64,000 nucleotides of DNA from Vesta saturnalis (GCA_036346205.1 JARFJB010002137.1:430501-494500); one strand, 5' to 3'. Positions 19,668-34,830 are shown, numbered from the stretch's first letter. Numbers and translations are program-made. The notes: generated by a model not told the origin, from the letters alone.

Positions 19668-22600
19668 AAATATGTTTTGCAGATCCCAAAATTTCAATAG
19701 TTAAATTAATTTTTCCCAAAGACCGATTTATTTAAGATTCAACCGGTACCCTTTCATTACTAGTTGACAACCTTTCCAAACTACCAAACCGGAGAAAAAA
19801 TTTTTTTTGAACCATTTATTTTTTTATTAAACTTTCAACTTTTTAAAATTAAAATTAACTTCCTGTAATTGAATATATTTTAAACCAAATTCTAAAAGTT
19901 CACGTTATTTCTAACCCTTTTAGTGAAAACTTTGAAATAAAAATTTTGTCTGTAAATGTGAATTTTTCCCACTTTTTATTCACTTGTTTCAAACCTTCCT
20001 TTCCCTAGAAAATACGGCGGCATAAATAATCTTGGTAACCCATTGCTATTTTATGGATTTTTAGGAACCCCTATTCTTTTCAAAATTGGCTTGGATTTCA
20101 GGTTTAATTTAAACCAAATGAAAATTTATTAATAATTGGTCATCTTCAAGTAACCCTTTTCGTTATTTATTTGTTTCCAAGTTAACCAAATTTCCTTTTA
20201 AATCCTGTTAAAAATTTTTTGGTTGTTTTAACCCTTTTGAATTCTTCCTTTTCCTTATTTGGGTTTTCTATAATTTTAATGAAAGTTCCGTTTTTACTCT
20301 GATGTTTTTAAACCACTTCTAAAAAGTTCGCGGTTCCTTTTGTTCCTTGGCAAATTCCCAAGGATAATTATTTTTGCGCAAAAATAAATTACAGTTTTAA
20401 AAAACCAATTTCATGGAAGTTGTTTAAAAAAACTTTTCCCATTTTGGTTGTTCAACTTTCAAAAGATCCTTTGAAATCCCTTAGAAAAGATCCAGTTTCG
20501 TTATTAAATACCCCATTCTTAATGGTAACCAATTGAAATATTTTATGGTAATTTTTGGGAAAATTCACCGTTATTTCCTTTTTTCAAAAAAGTTTGGAAT
20601 TTCAATTTGTTTATAAATTTAAATTATATTATTAAAATTTCTTACCTTTTAATTTTATTTGCAGGTAAACCCTTTTCGTAATTTTATTACAAGCTAAATT
20701 TGAAACCACTTTCTTTAAAAACAATTTGTTTTAAATTAAATGTCCTATGGTTGTTTAGCCCTTCGTAACCAAATTCCAATTTTCGGCTTACTTGTGGTTT
20801 TCTTGAAATTAGTTTTTGGCAGAAATGTTTCCCTTTTTACTTCAAGGTTTTGTGTTAACCCATTTAGGCTAATTTTTAAAGATTTGTTTTTTGTTCATGG
20901 AAAATTAAGAAGGATAAAACGTTTTTTTGCGCAAATCTCAAACGTTAAAACCACGATTCTTGGGAACGTTCGGTTTTTAAAAACTTTCCTTGGCTTTTTT
21001 ACGGTTGGAACAAAATATTATCAAACAGTTACTTAAAAATTTGAAATTTGTAGAAACTTCAGTGTAAAAAACCTGATATTAAAAATAAACCCTAACATTT
21101 TCAAATGTTTTTAATTAAAAAATTATTAAATTATAAGGTTAATTTTTGTTGGGTTGTAAAATATAAAAAATTAATTTACCATGTTTTTCAATTTAAAACG
21201 TAATTAAATTGTTATGTTTAATTAAAATAAATTAATTAATTATATTTAATTACCTTTTAATTTTTTTATAAATTTTGCAGGAAAAATAACATATTTCAGT
21301 ATTGTTATTAAAACAAAAATAAAACCTTTTTTGAATAACTGTAAAATTACAAAGCAATTTTGGTTTTTAAGCCAAAAAAATTACTAATAAATTTTAACAA
21401 CCTAAAAAATTTACAGAATGGTTTTAAACTATTAGTTCCGTTCTTAATTAATCAACCCGGAGCAGATTAAAGTTCATTATTCAAATTTAAAATTTTTGGT
21501 GTTGCAAAAAAGTTAAAAAACGATTAGCCAAATTAAACGCATAGCCAAATTAACTTAAATGTATTTTGTGGATTGTCTTAACAAAAACCTTAACATGTTT
21601 GGTCGGTGGAATGTAATTTGTCCAAAATTACTTGAAAACCAATTTTTTGATATTTTTCCCATTTAAAACCTGGGTTTAAAATGTTACCAAAAATAATTTA
21701 AATTTTAATAATAGGAAAAAGGTTTAATGAATGATTTTATTTGAGGCCCCAATTAAAACGTTTTAAATACTTAACGAATTTCGGAAAAGGTTCATTTTAT
21801 AATTCTTGGGAAAGGTTTAACTTGTAAGTTTTTTCAAAAAAGGTCTTTAAATTTCCTTTTTGGACAAGGAACCACGTAAATAATTACTAACTCACTATAC
21901 AACTTAATTTTATTATTTTTAAAATGGAGTAAACTTCACCAGAATTTAAATTAAGGGTTAAACCTGATGTTAAAAAAGGATCAAAGGTCTAAAATTTATT
22001 CAAATGATTTGGGGCAACCGGTTAAAATATTCTTAAACTTACGATGCCCCGGTTTTACCGAATGGGTAATTGAACTTATTTAAAAAACCCTGAATTGGCA
22101 TTTTTATTCAAACGTTTAAATTCCTTTAGGATTTTATGTTTAATTTATATTAATTAGCCTTTTAATTTGTTTTCAATAAAAATTTACAGCCCAAAAATTG
22201 AAACAAATTTTAGATAACAAGGCAATAATTGAATCAATTAAAAAAATTTTGTTTTGGAACTCAAAAAATAGGAAAAGCAATTTTTTAAATTTTATTTTTG
22301 CAAAATTTTATCCAAAATAAATTTTACAACTTTAAATTTCCAAATTAACATTGGGAAAAACAATATTGGTTGCGGTTAACTTTAACTTTTCTTAAGGCTT
22401 TGGTATCCAGAAAAGTTCCCATGTTTGAACAAAATTTAAAATTTTTACCGGTTCCAATTAAAAGAAAAAAGTTAAAGCCAATAAACTTAAAACCAATTTT
22501 TAAAATTTTACCCTTAATAGGTTTTCGTGTATGTCAATTAACAAACCAATAATTTATTACGAAATTTGAAGGAAAATCAAAGGTGAAACCTTGTTTTTAA

Positions 22601-25600
22601 AATTTTAATTGAAAACCTTTTTGATATTATTACAAACCTTCTTAAAATCCCGGTTTAAAAAGTTAACCCAAAAATTCAATTTAACATTTTATTTTAATAA
22701 TAGGTTTAATTTAAAATTTTTCTTTAAGGAACCGGATTTTTAAATTTTAGCAAAACCCTTTCGGGAACCTTAAACAGTAACAAATAAATTTCTTTAACCA
22801 TTTTAATTTCGGAAAAATTCAAATTTTAAATAACTTCTTTGAATAATTTTCAGTGTGAAGGAATAATTTTAGGTAAAATAATGTCAATTGAATATCTATT
22901 TTAATAAGACGGTTACCTTACGTAAGAATTAAACTAAAAATTTCCAACAACTTAATAATAAAATGCCTTTTTTTCCAAAAATGAAAGAGAATATACTTTT
23001 TTTAAATCCTAATTTATTTCGGGGCCCAAACCCAAATCCGAATGGAAAAAGGTATTCAATTTAAAAAATCAAATTTTCTATTTTTAAAGTCCAAATTAAT
23101 TTCCTCAAATTTTCCAAATACGCATTGCCGGTTATAGAATAAAAAATCTTTTTTTAAATGGAATTTACCCTGAAATAATTTGGTTTGGCATTTTTGGGGA
23201 TTCAACGTTCAATTTTTAGGAAAACTTTAATTTTAATTGGTATATACCTTAAACTTAGCCGTTGGGAGAATAAAATTCCAAAAGGTTTTCCAATTTAAAA
23301 AAACAAGCCCAACGAAGGTATTGAAACCAAATTTTAGTTTTCCCCTAAAACCCAAATGACGAGTTGTAACCGGGTGATTAAAAAAATAATATTTATAAAA
23401 AATAAAAATAATTTTCCTTAAATTTAACCCAAATAAATTTTGGCAATGGTTTGGGTTTATAAAAATTTAATATAATTTCCTTAAATTAAAACCAAATTAA
23501 CCCTTTTATTTTATTGGAAAAAACGTTTTCCTTCCCATTATTTCCTTCGTTGGTTGAAAACTTTTATTTTTCTTTGTGGTAATGCGTCCATTTCCAGAAA
23601 AAAATTCAAATTACCGAATTAAAGCTTTACAAAATTTTGTTAAAATTTAAATTTAAGGTTCCAATTAAAAGAAAAAATTTTAAAGTCCAATTAAATTAAA
23701 ATTAGTTTTTGGAAATTTAACCCCAAATGAGGGGTGTAATTGTCAAACACCCATTTAGTTAAGCATATCGAAATTTTGACAGGAAAATGGAAAGGTAAAC
23801 TTGTATTTTAAAATTTTAATTGAACTTTGATACTTGAGAACGAAACCTTGTTTTTTAATTGACCCATTAATTTGGATTTTCAACAAAGTAACCCAAATTG
23901 CAATTTCCACATTTTAATTGTTAATAATATTTACCTTTAACTTTTTCCTTTTAAAAACCTTATTTTTAAATTTTAGAATTTCTTTCATGGCTTTCGGTTT
24001 GATGGAATTTTTTTTTTAACAACAAGTCCAAAGTAAATTTGTTCCATTTCACCAACTTTTCAACTTTTCTTGGAAATTAATTTAACCAAATTTAAAAAAT
24101 TTCGTTTGAAAATTTCGGTCCTTTGACGGAAATTTGTTGCCAAAAACAATTTTCCAAACCTTCCATTGTTTCCATTAATTATTTAAAACAATTATCAGCT
24201 AAGAATTAAACAATTAAAAATTTCAACCGAATTTGGGAAGAAAATGGACCCGCTTTTTTTCCAATTTAAAGAAATTAGAATTTAGGTATAAGGTTTAAAA
24301 AAATATAGTTTTTTGGGCTCCCAATCCGATTTCAAAAAGGTTGGAATTCTTTTTAAAAAAATCATTTTCATTTTTTGAGGGTGCCCAAATTCCCCATCCC
24401 CTGTATAAAAAACAAATTTCGGTTTTAGGAACTAAAAAATTTTTTGGTTTAAATGTTTCCATTTTACTGCAAAATAATTTTTTAAAATAGGCCACCTGTT
24501 GGGCATTTCAAATTATTTTTCAATTATTAGGTTTGGTTATGTTAAACAAAGGGTATTTAGAATTGGCGCGAAAAAAATGAACCAAATATACATGGTTTCC
24601 ATTTAAAAAAAAACAAATGATTGGTTTAATAACCGAATTTGAACCAAAATTTTTTTTTCCTTTTATTTAAAATATTTTTAATTAAATGTTCGATTGTCCC
24701 GTTCTCTGACAATCCAAAGGATTAAAATAATTTTTAATTTATAATTTTAATTAATTAATTAATTTTGTCCTTTAAATTTCTAAATTACGGTGGCGTGGTT
24801 ATTTTATTTTAATATTAAAACCAATAATTAGAAAGGAATTTAAACTGATTTTTGAACAATTTTCCTTTTTCCTACCAAATTAAAAATTCCCAAAATTAAA
24901 AACAAAGGTTGGTCCTACAAAAAGAAAAGGCTATATTTTTCTTAAATACACAATTCATTTAGAATAAATCTAATTTACAAATGTCCCAATTTAAAGTTAC
25001 CAAAGGCACCTTTTGGAAAATCCCAAATTTGTAAGGTCAATTGAATAAAAAATTGTATTTACTCATTTTTAATAATAGTTAATAATAAATCCCCCAAATA
25101 AGTTAATACAACAACCCCAATACAAATAATGCCAATTTTAACAAAGAATAAAAATAGATGAATATTAAATTATTAATAATTTTATACAGGTTATAATTAA
25201 TTCGAGGAGAACAAGTTAAATTGTTTTGTTTAAATACTCCATATATATGCGATTTTTTAGTAACCTTTTCTATTTAACAATATGGAACATGATAATTTAA
25301 TGAATTTACCTTTTATTGTTTTGTACTATTATAATAATCTTATGTTTATTTGTATTTAATAGAAATACTTCTTGATAAAGTAAACAATTCAACGAATTAG
25401 CATGAATAAATTATTATGTTATTAATACCAACCATGATTAAGTTTGTTGAATTCTCCCTACCAACTGGATTTCTAAGTTTTGCCTACTTTTAACCTAATT
25501 ATAAATTTTTTGTTCCGAAAGCATTGCCTTTGAGCTGAACATTTGATCCAACAAACAATTTTAAAACCTTAGGTTTTAAATCTTTATTTCATTTAAACCA

Positions 25601-26094
25601 ACATTTAAACCTTTACAGGTGCGTTTGAAGTACCCGATTAAATTTCCAATTAAAATTCGAAATTCCGGTTTGGGGAAAGTCGGCCCGTGATTTGTTTTTT
25701 AAATTTAGGAAATTTTTGAAATAGTAAATAAAGGTTTAAAAAAGATATTACGTTTTTTAATTCTGGCCCATTTCAAAATTTTACAAAAAATTTAAAATTT
25801 GTAACCTTGGAAGGACCAAAAACAAAGGGTTTTTAAGAGGGTTCCCAAACTTGCGGAAATTGCCAAATACCCCCTTTTTAAATAAAACAAAATTTCGGAA
25901 TTTTAATTAGGAAAGGCCTAATATTTTAAAATTAATTTAAGGTTATAAAGTGTTTTTTTAAAAAGGGAATAAAAAATAATTTTTTAAAAAGGCTCCTTTG
26001 CTAATTTAAAATTAAATTTTTAATTAAATTAATTTAAATTAATTATATAAAAATATTTAAGTTTTTTCAATTTAAAATTACCATTAAAGTATAA

Positions 26095-26370
26095 TTATTC
26101 AAATTTCCCAAACTTAATTTAATACCACAACTCATGACTACCAACCCCAAATTAATGCTTCCACAAAACGCCTAATTGAAAATTCACTTACAGCTGACCA
26201 ACGAAACCAACTTTAAAAGAATGAATAAAATGTATACCAAAATTTAGTAAATTCCGTATAACCTTTCCTATTTGACAAATTCATTCAATTTAAAATGAAA
26301 CTTTCAAACCATAAACCCAATTTAAAGAAAACTGACAACAAAGTCCCTTAAAATATTAAACCGACAAACT
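26095..26370 (+). repeat. Dispersed repeat, copy 3 (damaged)
   Basis: CCACAACTCATGACTACCAA, AAACGCCTAATTG, CCGTATAACCTTTCC and TTAAAATATTAAACCGAC follow the order of copy 1 (10283 onward through 10615) with many small indels. It lies inside the odd block. Confidence 0.55.
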
Positions 26371-29300
26371 TATGACACACTTAATATTTTCACGTAACAT
26401 TGAATGAATTTTCAAGTATTACACCGTTCGTTAATTGAAAAAATATATTTTATTGCGGTTATAGGGCCTAATTCTTGGGGGTCCTCTTTGTAGATTAATA
26501 ATTCTGTAATATCAAGATTTTTAATTAATTGATTCTTGCAATAATTATAGTATAAAAGTTCAAATTATTATTCCAAATTAAATTATAAAAAATTTAAAAA
26601 ACCATTTCGAAAGAAAAAATAATAATTAAAAATACAAACAAATTAAGGACGAGTTTTAAAACACTGGTATTAATTTAAAACTCTTATCAATTTTTCATTA
26701 GTAATCTTGGATTATTCTTTAAATTTTTAATTAAATGGCGATTAAATACATTTTATTTAAAAGCAAACATAAATTTTAAATAAATTGAAAATTTTAAAAA
26801 ATAAATATTAATGGTTTGTATCTAAAATCCTACAACCCATTATAATGCAACCTTTGGAATAAGCCACGGTTTTTAAATCATTCTAATATGTTGGTGTTTA
26901 ATTTCCATTTTTCTTAAATACCGAAATTTCTATGTTTTGTTTTTTACGGTTGCTTGGCATACATAGGTTTGTTAAAATCGCGAAATATGTAAAATTTTAA
27001 ATTATAAATGTTTCGTTATTTACTTAATTTGGAAAATTGCCAATCCAATGGGAAACCAAATTAATATTTGCTCATAATTTAAAGTTTTATTGTTTCCATT
27101 AATCTTGGATTATCCATTGCAAATATCTAAAATTGTTCATCTGAGTATTATTGGAGGAAATGTTTTCTGAATTTCCAAATTTGTAAACCTTTACCAGGGA
27201 TATTTCAATACTTGTAATTGAAGTATTCAATAAATGAAATTTTGTTTATAATTTAACAATTAATAACTTGACGATGGACGCCTAAAGAAATAATTTCGTA
27301 AAATCATAATCTTTTTAATTAATTACAAGCCTATGAGTTATTTAAATTATTGATCTATAATCATTTAACATAAAATTAAGTTGAATACTAAACTAATGGT
27401 AGTTCAATTTCACAATTTACCTTCCTTTTTTAAATTTCATATTTTATTTGCAATTGGAAATCATTCTTTAAAACGTTATTCATTCTAAATGTTTCAAACT
27501 TGGTTTATCGATAATTTTCGAGATCTTTAACTGTTGGAAAGCAGTTAATTCGTTTTAATTGTAGTGTAATTGATATTTAATAACTATAGTTGTAATTCTT
27601 ATCAAATTAATGATTTACGTTTAATTTTAAAATTTAGTAGAAAAATTTCCTTCAATTAAACAGACGATTTTTAACAGAATATCTTATTTGACGTTTCTAT
27701 ATTATAGCAAACGTTAGCTTATTTTACCAAACGAGGCCCAACCCTTATGCATTTTAAACTCCAATAATAATTTTCCATAAAAATTATTTCTTAGTAAACC
27801 GTGGCCTAATTTAATTCTCTGCCAGTAGAGAATTAAATGAAGCTGATATAATTATAATAATATTGAGTAATTCAATTAAGGAATTTAAGTTATTCATTAA
27901 GTTGATTGGGAAGTATTTAAATTGTTTATAATTTATTAAACTCTCAAAATTTAGAAAAAACCTTTGGAGATAAAAATTTGAATTAATATTGTTAGAAATT
28001 AAGAATCGAGAAATCACTAGGATTATACGTTAAAATTGTATTTTACCGATTTTATTATCCGTAACCTCGGTTAATATTAGAAATATAGTTTTACGTAATG
28101 TTTTTAATTAATATACGGGTGTATTATTTTTATATAAATTTGTAATTAAATAAATTTTTAAAAGAATTGATTTTTTATTATCTTATAACTGGTTCCTATT
28201 ATTTGGAATTCTTTCAGTTTCCAATGCATTCATTCATCATTTTAACCTTTTGTAATTTCATTTTTAAGGCTTGATAGTTTTGGAAACTTTCCACTGATTT
28301 TTATAGCCGGCAAAAAATTTTATTGTTTAAAAAAATTATTCAGATAAAAAATTTATTACTAATTTATGTTCAAGGAAAAGGTGTTAATTAAATAATAAAA
28401 TTCCAATGGTGAAATGTCGAAATGATTAAATAATATGAAAATTAAACCTTTGCCAAATTTTAACTATCAAAGTTTTTGGATTTTTACAAAATTAAAGCAA
28501 ATTGATTTATTTAAATACTTAAATTTTGAAGGTCTGAAACTTTAAAACTGTTACCTGGATCATAAAACACATGTATAATTAAATGTCAAATTTATAAAAT
28601 GAAGTAATTTATATTAAAAATTAATAATATCTCTTGGTTCATAAATAACAAAACTTGAAATTTTTTAATGAAGTTAATTTACATTCAAGTTTTATAAACA
28701 TTAAAAAATATTTAACATGTTGAACTGTTTTTAACATTACTGTGATATTAACCATATAAGCTAGTTTAAATCCTAAATGTTACCATTGGAAAGGAAACAA
28801 ATTCTGTTTTCTTATTAAAAGTTGAAACATTACATAACATTTTATTCCTATTTCACACTTTATTTATCCAAAGTGGTTATTTCAAATTTAACAAATTTTA
28901 AAAGGTTTCTTACATTATGTCTGAATGTTTATATTTTAATTATTTTCTTAGATAATTTAAAGTTTTTAAATTTTTTAACCGTCAATTTTAAAATTTAAGT
29001 AATTAAAAATATTTTAAAATTATTGATTATTGTATGAATTGGTCCTTTGGGTTTTTGGTTACAATTTTGACCAAACTAATGATTTTGCTCTTTCCTGGGA
29101 ATTTAATACCAGAAATTAATACTAAATATAATTTATTCTTTATTATTTAATATAAAAACATTTTTCGTTGTAAGTACAGGGAACTAATTCCTTAATCTTT
29201 GTATAAATAGTTAAAATGTCAATTTTCCTTAATAATTTTAAGGTTTAAAGTTGTTCCATCCGTTATTTTAGCCCTTTTGGAGCGGCTTCTTGTTCTATCA

Positions 29301-32300
29301 AAGATTTATTGAATTCCCTAAATTAAATTTTATTTTTAATTTGATATGAATATTATTCCATAATTTATAATAAATTTAGGGAAATTTAAATCGTCGGAAT
29401 CCATTCAATGGTCTTACATTATTTGACAATGGGCCATCGTATTTTCTGGATCTTTGTTTTGTTTTGTTGATTTCAGAATTTTTTGTAATCCTTTGAAATG
29501 TTCTCATTTTGGAATCTCTTAAGCTTTGGGATTTTGATTTGTTTCGCCCTTGGATTGTTCTGTTCCTTGTCTAATTTTAAACTGGTACTTGGAATCTATT
29601 ATTTCTTTCCGGATAATTTATTTTTAGGTTTCCGGCTATTAATTTTTTTTAATTCACTGTTTTCTTCTTTGTTGGTACGTCCTTTGTATTGCCAAATTTG
29701 GAATTTTAGGTATCCTTTTTTAAATCCCATATTTCTTCATTTTAGACCATTGATAAATTCATATTGTTAATTTGTCTTTAAGATTGCAATCTAATTAATT
29801 TTGTGGTTTGGTTTCCCGGAGATTGGTTTCGTTCCTTTAAACTTTTATTCCTTCTGCAAATCCTTATGGCATTTGTTCTCTTCCATGTTTTTAGTCAAAA
29901 TTTAATTTCAGTAATTCTTGTTTAATTTTGGTTTCCAAACTAATCAAATATGCCGTATTTATAATTAGGTTTACTTGTATTGCATAGTTGAATTTCAATT
30001 TTCCAATTAAATGCCAAGGATTTTTAATATTGACTCATTGAGTTTGCTTATTGGAAAATTATTCTTGATATAAATTTATTTTTTACCAGTTTCCTCGATT
30101 GAATTACTTTTAATTGCTCTAAGTGTTATCCAATTACGGTAACATTTGTAATTGCAATTTAAATATTAAATTGTGAGAATTTTGATTTCGATTGTCTATT
30201 TTAAAATGTTTACCTTTCAGTTAAATTATAGTCGTAAGTGGACTAATCTCGTCTCTGGTTTTAGGATTAATTTCTAAATTCTTGGGGCTAATTAAATCTT
30301 ATTTAATATTTGGCAGGTTTATGTATTTGCATTTCAGATATATTTCTTTTCTTATTTGCGGTCTTGGAATTTTGGTTCTTTCATTATTTGGTTTTTGTTT
30401 ACCTTGTCTATATAGGCTCTTTTTTTTATCAAGTCTTTTGGAATTCAAGCTCAACTTTATTGTACAAGTTATTTATTCTATTTAGTGTTTGATAACTTTT
30501 TTTGTATTTTCCCTTAGTTAATTTTTTGACTTTTTAAATTCTTCCTAATTTTTAAGTCAAGCTTTTTAATTATTTATTTAATTTGAGATGATAAAGGTTA
30601 TTTTCATTTATTGAACCCTTTGTTAATAAATTTAGGAATTTTAATTTAAATTATTTTAAATTTATTAATTAAAATTTTTCTGGTTTCCTTCTATTATAAA
30701 AATGGTTTAATTTTAATTATTTTTGGACGCACTTTCGATTATTGCTTTTATCAGTTATCTGGAAAGCTGGCCATTGTACCGCCAAGTTTAATCATTTTAA
30801 ATTTTATATATTTATAATTTATTTAAAATTAATATTAATTGACGGTTTATTAATTTCCTTGCCTAGTAAAATTATTTTAATTAAATTTAAAATCTTTTAT
30901 ATAAATTCAAGTTTATTTAACTAATTTGACATAACTTCTTTCATGTATCTGCTTTCATTTAAATAAAAGCTGTGTTTTTTGCCATTCTTATTTTCCCTTT
31001 AAAGTTCGCCAACAATGTTCCCGGATTTATTTTCATAATTATCATTTTGAGCTGAAATTAACTTCCAAAATTTTGTAATCACCTCCCTTAGTTTATGTTG
31101 CGCTTCAAAAAATTTTAATCTTAAAAATTTTGGCTTTTATTTGATGTTTTTTTATTCTAGGTTCTTCATAAATGCTTTATCTTAATTGGAATCTATAAAT
31201 ATTTCAAAGTCAGCTATAATGTTTCTTATAATTTATTTCTTGTTAATTAAGTAATTAATTTTGAACTTAAAATTTGTTATGTAAGCTTTTCACATTAATT
31301 CATTTTGTAAGTTTTGTGAGTCCTTTGATTTTGTAAATTTTAAATTTGGCATTCTTGTTTCTTTTTAAGAATCAACGTTTTTTTCCATTCTATCATTAAA
31401 TATGGAACATTTTTAAATTCTTATTGTTGGTGTTGAATCAGTATTAATACTACAATTGTTTCTTAAGTACCTTTTAAATTAAATATCTAATTTATTGTCT
31501 TAATTAATATTTTCCCTGTGTTTTGGAAAATATAAATTTTCCAATTTTTCAAATTCTAATTGAAATGTTTTAAAATAAATTTTTTTTTTTTCTTTAATTT
31601 TATTTTGGAAAACAATTTTAATTAACTAAAATAATTAAAGCTAATTTCAATTTTTTTAACCTTAGTTTAAAAATTAGATCAAAAGACTAACCAAATGTTG
31701 GATAATTGTGAATTTACGTATTGTAATTGGAATTTTAACTAATTCCTATTGTTAATAGAATTCTTTCCTTTATATTTTTAGGGAGCTTCGAGAATTATTC
31801 TTGTATCTTAAACCGTTATGTTTCAATTTCAAATAATGATATAATATAATCTTTTAATTTTAATTGGAAATATTATTTTACTTATTTGTAGTTCCCAAAA
31901 ACTTTATTCCTTTCCGTTACCCGAAATTTTCCATTATTTATGTCAAGGTTGTTATAAGGTTTTTACCGCAATTTTTGGGAAATTTTTATTTTGGTTTGGC
32001 CAGTTTTCCGATTTGGGTTTTTCCTTATAGGTTTCCCATTGGTTTGGGTTTTTCTTCCAAAATTTTGGGTTTTTATTTTTTTTTTTTTTTTCCTTTTTTT
32101 TTCCTGGTAATTTTGTCTCCTTTCTTGATTTTCTTCTGGTAGTTTTTTACAAATCTTTTTGTTTCATTTAAAGGTTTTTTTAATTCCCTTTTGGGTTTTG
32201 AAACCGGGATTTTAAATTGGATTTGTTTTTCAAGGTACCTTTTTATTAGATTTTGTGACATTTTTTTAGGCCCGGGTTTTTCTTTTTGTTTAAAGGGCTT

Positions 32301-32450
32301 TGGGGAGTTTTGTTTTTTATGTACGGGTTTTAATTTAAATTTTTTTTGATTTTGGGGTTTGGAACTTTTTGGGGGTTTTTCTTTTTTAATAAATTTTAAA
32401 AGTTTTAAATTTTGTTTAGGGCCCTTTTGGTTTTTTTTCCCAAATTTTAT

Positions 32451-34819
32451 GGGATTTTTGTCATCCTAAAATTCAATTCTGTCACTGTGCGAACGGAAAA
32501 GAATTTTTGATCAGGAGACAAAAAGGCAGATCGAATTCTTAACTGGAATATTTTTAAATAATGTATTCTAACTGCGCACCTTTTCTTAACGAAACTAGGT
32601 ACAATAAGTACCGTTTCATCGATAATGCTTTGTAACAACCAGTTAGATCGATCTCACTTGTTGATAGACATGGCTATTTATTAGAGCAAAGTTTACTGAT
32701 GGTAAGTAAGGTCAACGAAGTCACCGCTCACTTGGTTAGAAAATTGCTCATATAGAAATCAATTCACATTTACATCAGGGTGTACTTCTACACCAGCTTG
32801 CTGGGACCGCGTATTTTTTCCAAGATATCTCCTTGGTTGACTGATTCGTACGACAGCATACCACCCTACATCGCAACATTCAAATTCCTGTCAACAATGC
32901 ATGTGATCTATTGAACTGTTTTTGAATTTTTCAGCATTCTTGCACTATTTTGAGAGCAATGGGTGTGTGTTTCAAATGACTAATAAGGTCTTCTTATTAT
33001 CTGTTCATAAAAATTCGTGCTGCGGTCGCTGTCTCGATTGAACTCCTTCATCTAATAAATTTTGCACGAGTGAAACTTGTTTACATTCATAATGCTAGAC
33101 ATACCCAAACAATTTATATTGTTTATCACCTGTCACGGTAAAGGTTTTCAATAAACGAAGAACTGCTTCGCTTCGTTTCTCGTAACACTTTGGGGACTGT
33201 CGCATTATATAAGGTGTTAATTATAAGAGTGGCTAAACTTCTGGGGCTGATGTAACAAAATAAGTGTACTTTAATAAAAAAACGGATGCGAAATATAATT
33301 TACGAGATACTGGGTGTTTAAAATAAAATATGTGTTTAATTTTAATATTTATTCCATTTTTACCGTATGATTAATTGTTTTTAAGTAACCTTCAATTTTA
33401 TATTGTCCTGTATTATCACTCAGGTATAAACTTAATCCACGTATAGAAATATTAAAGTTCAACACCCTGTAAGTCGAAAACTAACATTTTCGGCTAATAG
33501 TTTATTAAGTAAAATACGCTTATTTTTGACCTTTTATCAGCTTCTGAAGATTGGCCATTTTTATAATTAACAACCGCTGTACGAAGTCTGTCTTCTTCAG
33601 GTTCGTCGGTCAATGCCTTTACTTAAGTAATATAGCGCAATGCCGTATTTTAAATTTATCCTAAAATATCCATTTCATTACTACGGTCGTGTGTTAATTA
33701 CACCACACGTTATTCTACATTGAATAACACTATTGAAAAAGTACCAGGCTTTATTTCTAAGACAACGTTAAGAATATATTATTTTAATTGTTTTCTATTT
33801 TTGAAACTTTAACTTAAAATTTTTATTAAAAAAACGTGTGTAATCAAATGATTAAACTTCAACGCATTAACACTTCTTTGCAGTTAGTTAGAAAATAAGC
33901 ATACTCTAGAATTGTTATAACAAAACCATGTAAGCGTGGAATCATCTTTAGAAAACCGTTGTAGCTTGGCTCGCTATAAGTCATTAATTGTTCCTTTTTT
34001 GTATTTTATGAAGAATAGCATTCTCTTATTTAACGTATTGGATTTCGTAATTTGAATAAAAATGTATACGTTCACACAGAAAAAAAAAACTTGTATAGAT
34101 TAGATAAAATACTTATGCACTATAGGGACAAATAAAACCTAATTTGCCCTAAACAAATGTTTTTACTAGAATTGCTCTACCAAATATAAATAACCATATT
34201 ATCTAATTTATACAATATTAATTATTAGGAATTAACAAACATTTTGTCTTTGAAAAGAAGTCATTGGTTTTTAAATAAAATATTATGTGCTTTAGAAAAA
34301 AAATTAGTAGTTGAAAACATATAAATCATAGGGTTGTGTGTGATAAAAAATGTTTTATCAAAAACGGCGAGATAATTTACTAAGCTGCACAAAAAGTACT
34401 AATTTAGAAAAATCGCAAGTTGTAGTACATACTTTTACTTTGTGAAATACAAAATAAATCTACTAGTGTATATAATACCTTAGTATGAGGGAACTAATTT
34501 AACACCTACATTAGATAATTATTTCACTAAACTACGAAAGAGAGAATTTGCTAGGGTAGATAAGTACACATGCTCACTTAGACAAAGTTTTATGTGGATA
34601 CAGGGTTTGTTATACAGGGTGGTACATTGAACTGGAATAAATCCTATATTACAAACACCATTCATTTGGTAAAGAAAACTGGCAACTGAGGTTGTTTAAA
34701 ACAAAAGTTTTGGAATCTACGTCAAATGAAAATTCAAAGGTAATATAAATGAAACAATATTGTGTAAAAATATTTTTTTTATTACGAACAGGAACTTATA
34801 CATATTATACTTAACAAAA
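32451..34819. other. Intergenic; mobile-element tips only
   Basis: No gene supported. Normal-looking sequence resumes here. Isolated mariner-type tips occur: CAGGGTGTAC at 32776, ACACCCTGTA ending 33471 and TACAGGGTGG at about 34613. None could be paired convincingly. The interval 32780-33250 has the feel of a decayed minus-strand transposase (RQSPKCYEKRSEAVLRLLKT near 33205-33145), but no catalytic motif was found. Confidence 0.45.
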
Positions 34820-34830
34820 GTTGTAGTTTA

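Larger units (their letters stand above)
17040..19670 (-). mobile_element. Penelope-like retroelement (PLE)
   Basis: A minus-strand PLE with reverse transcriptase followed by a GIY-YIG nuclease. It has a Penelope-type terminal sequence at its 3' side (about 17040-17270) containing the CCTGATGA...CGAAACGTC signature. A damaged second copy of that terminal sequence in the same orientation sits upstream at 19618-19667, as expected for direct PLTRs. The coding part carries only about two single-base frameshifts, so it is younger than most elements here. The 5' part beyond about 19190 merges into the odd low-quality block. Confidence 0.9.
19200..32450. other. 13-kb AT-rich, run-rich block without coding signal
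   Basis: From about 19.2 kb the texture changes abruptly. Bases tend to come in runs of two to five (patterns such as ggttttaaccaaatttcc), single isolated bases are scarce, and no open frame or protein motif can be followed for more than a few residues. Two recognisable repeats inside it (the PLTR copy at 19618 and the dispersed repeat at 26095) match their clean partners only after many one-base indels. The texture ends equally abruptly near 32450. Open frames of 60-98 codons inside (for example 19206-19472, 20740-21036, 29498-29770) have no recognisable domain and I do not call them genes. The block is probably low-accuracy sequence, although very old decayed DNA is possible. Confidence 0.6.

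Noticed and set aside
20740..21036. 98-codon and similar frames in the 19-32 kb block
   Set aside because: Phe/Leu/Lys-rich translations of AT-rich run-rich DNA, no domain, in a region of doubtful base accuracy.
32776..33469. A 694-bp element between CAGGGTGT at 32776 and ACACCCTG at 33469
   Set aside because: Only eight terminal bases match, there is no TA on the left side, and the interior has no catalytic motif.
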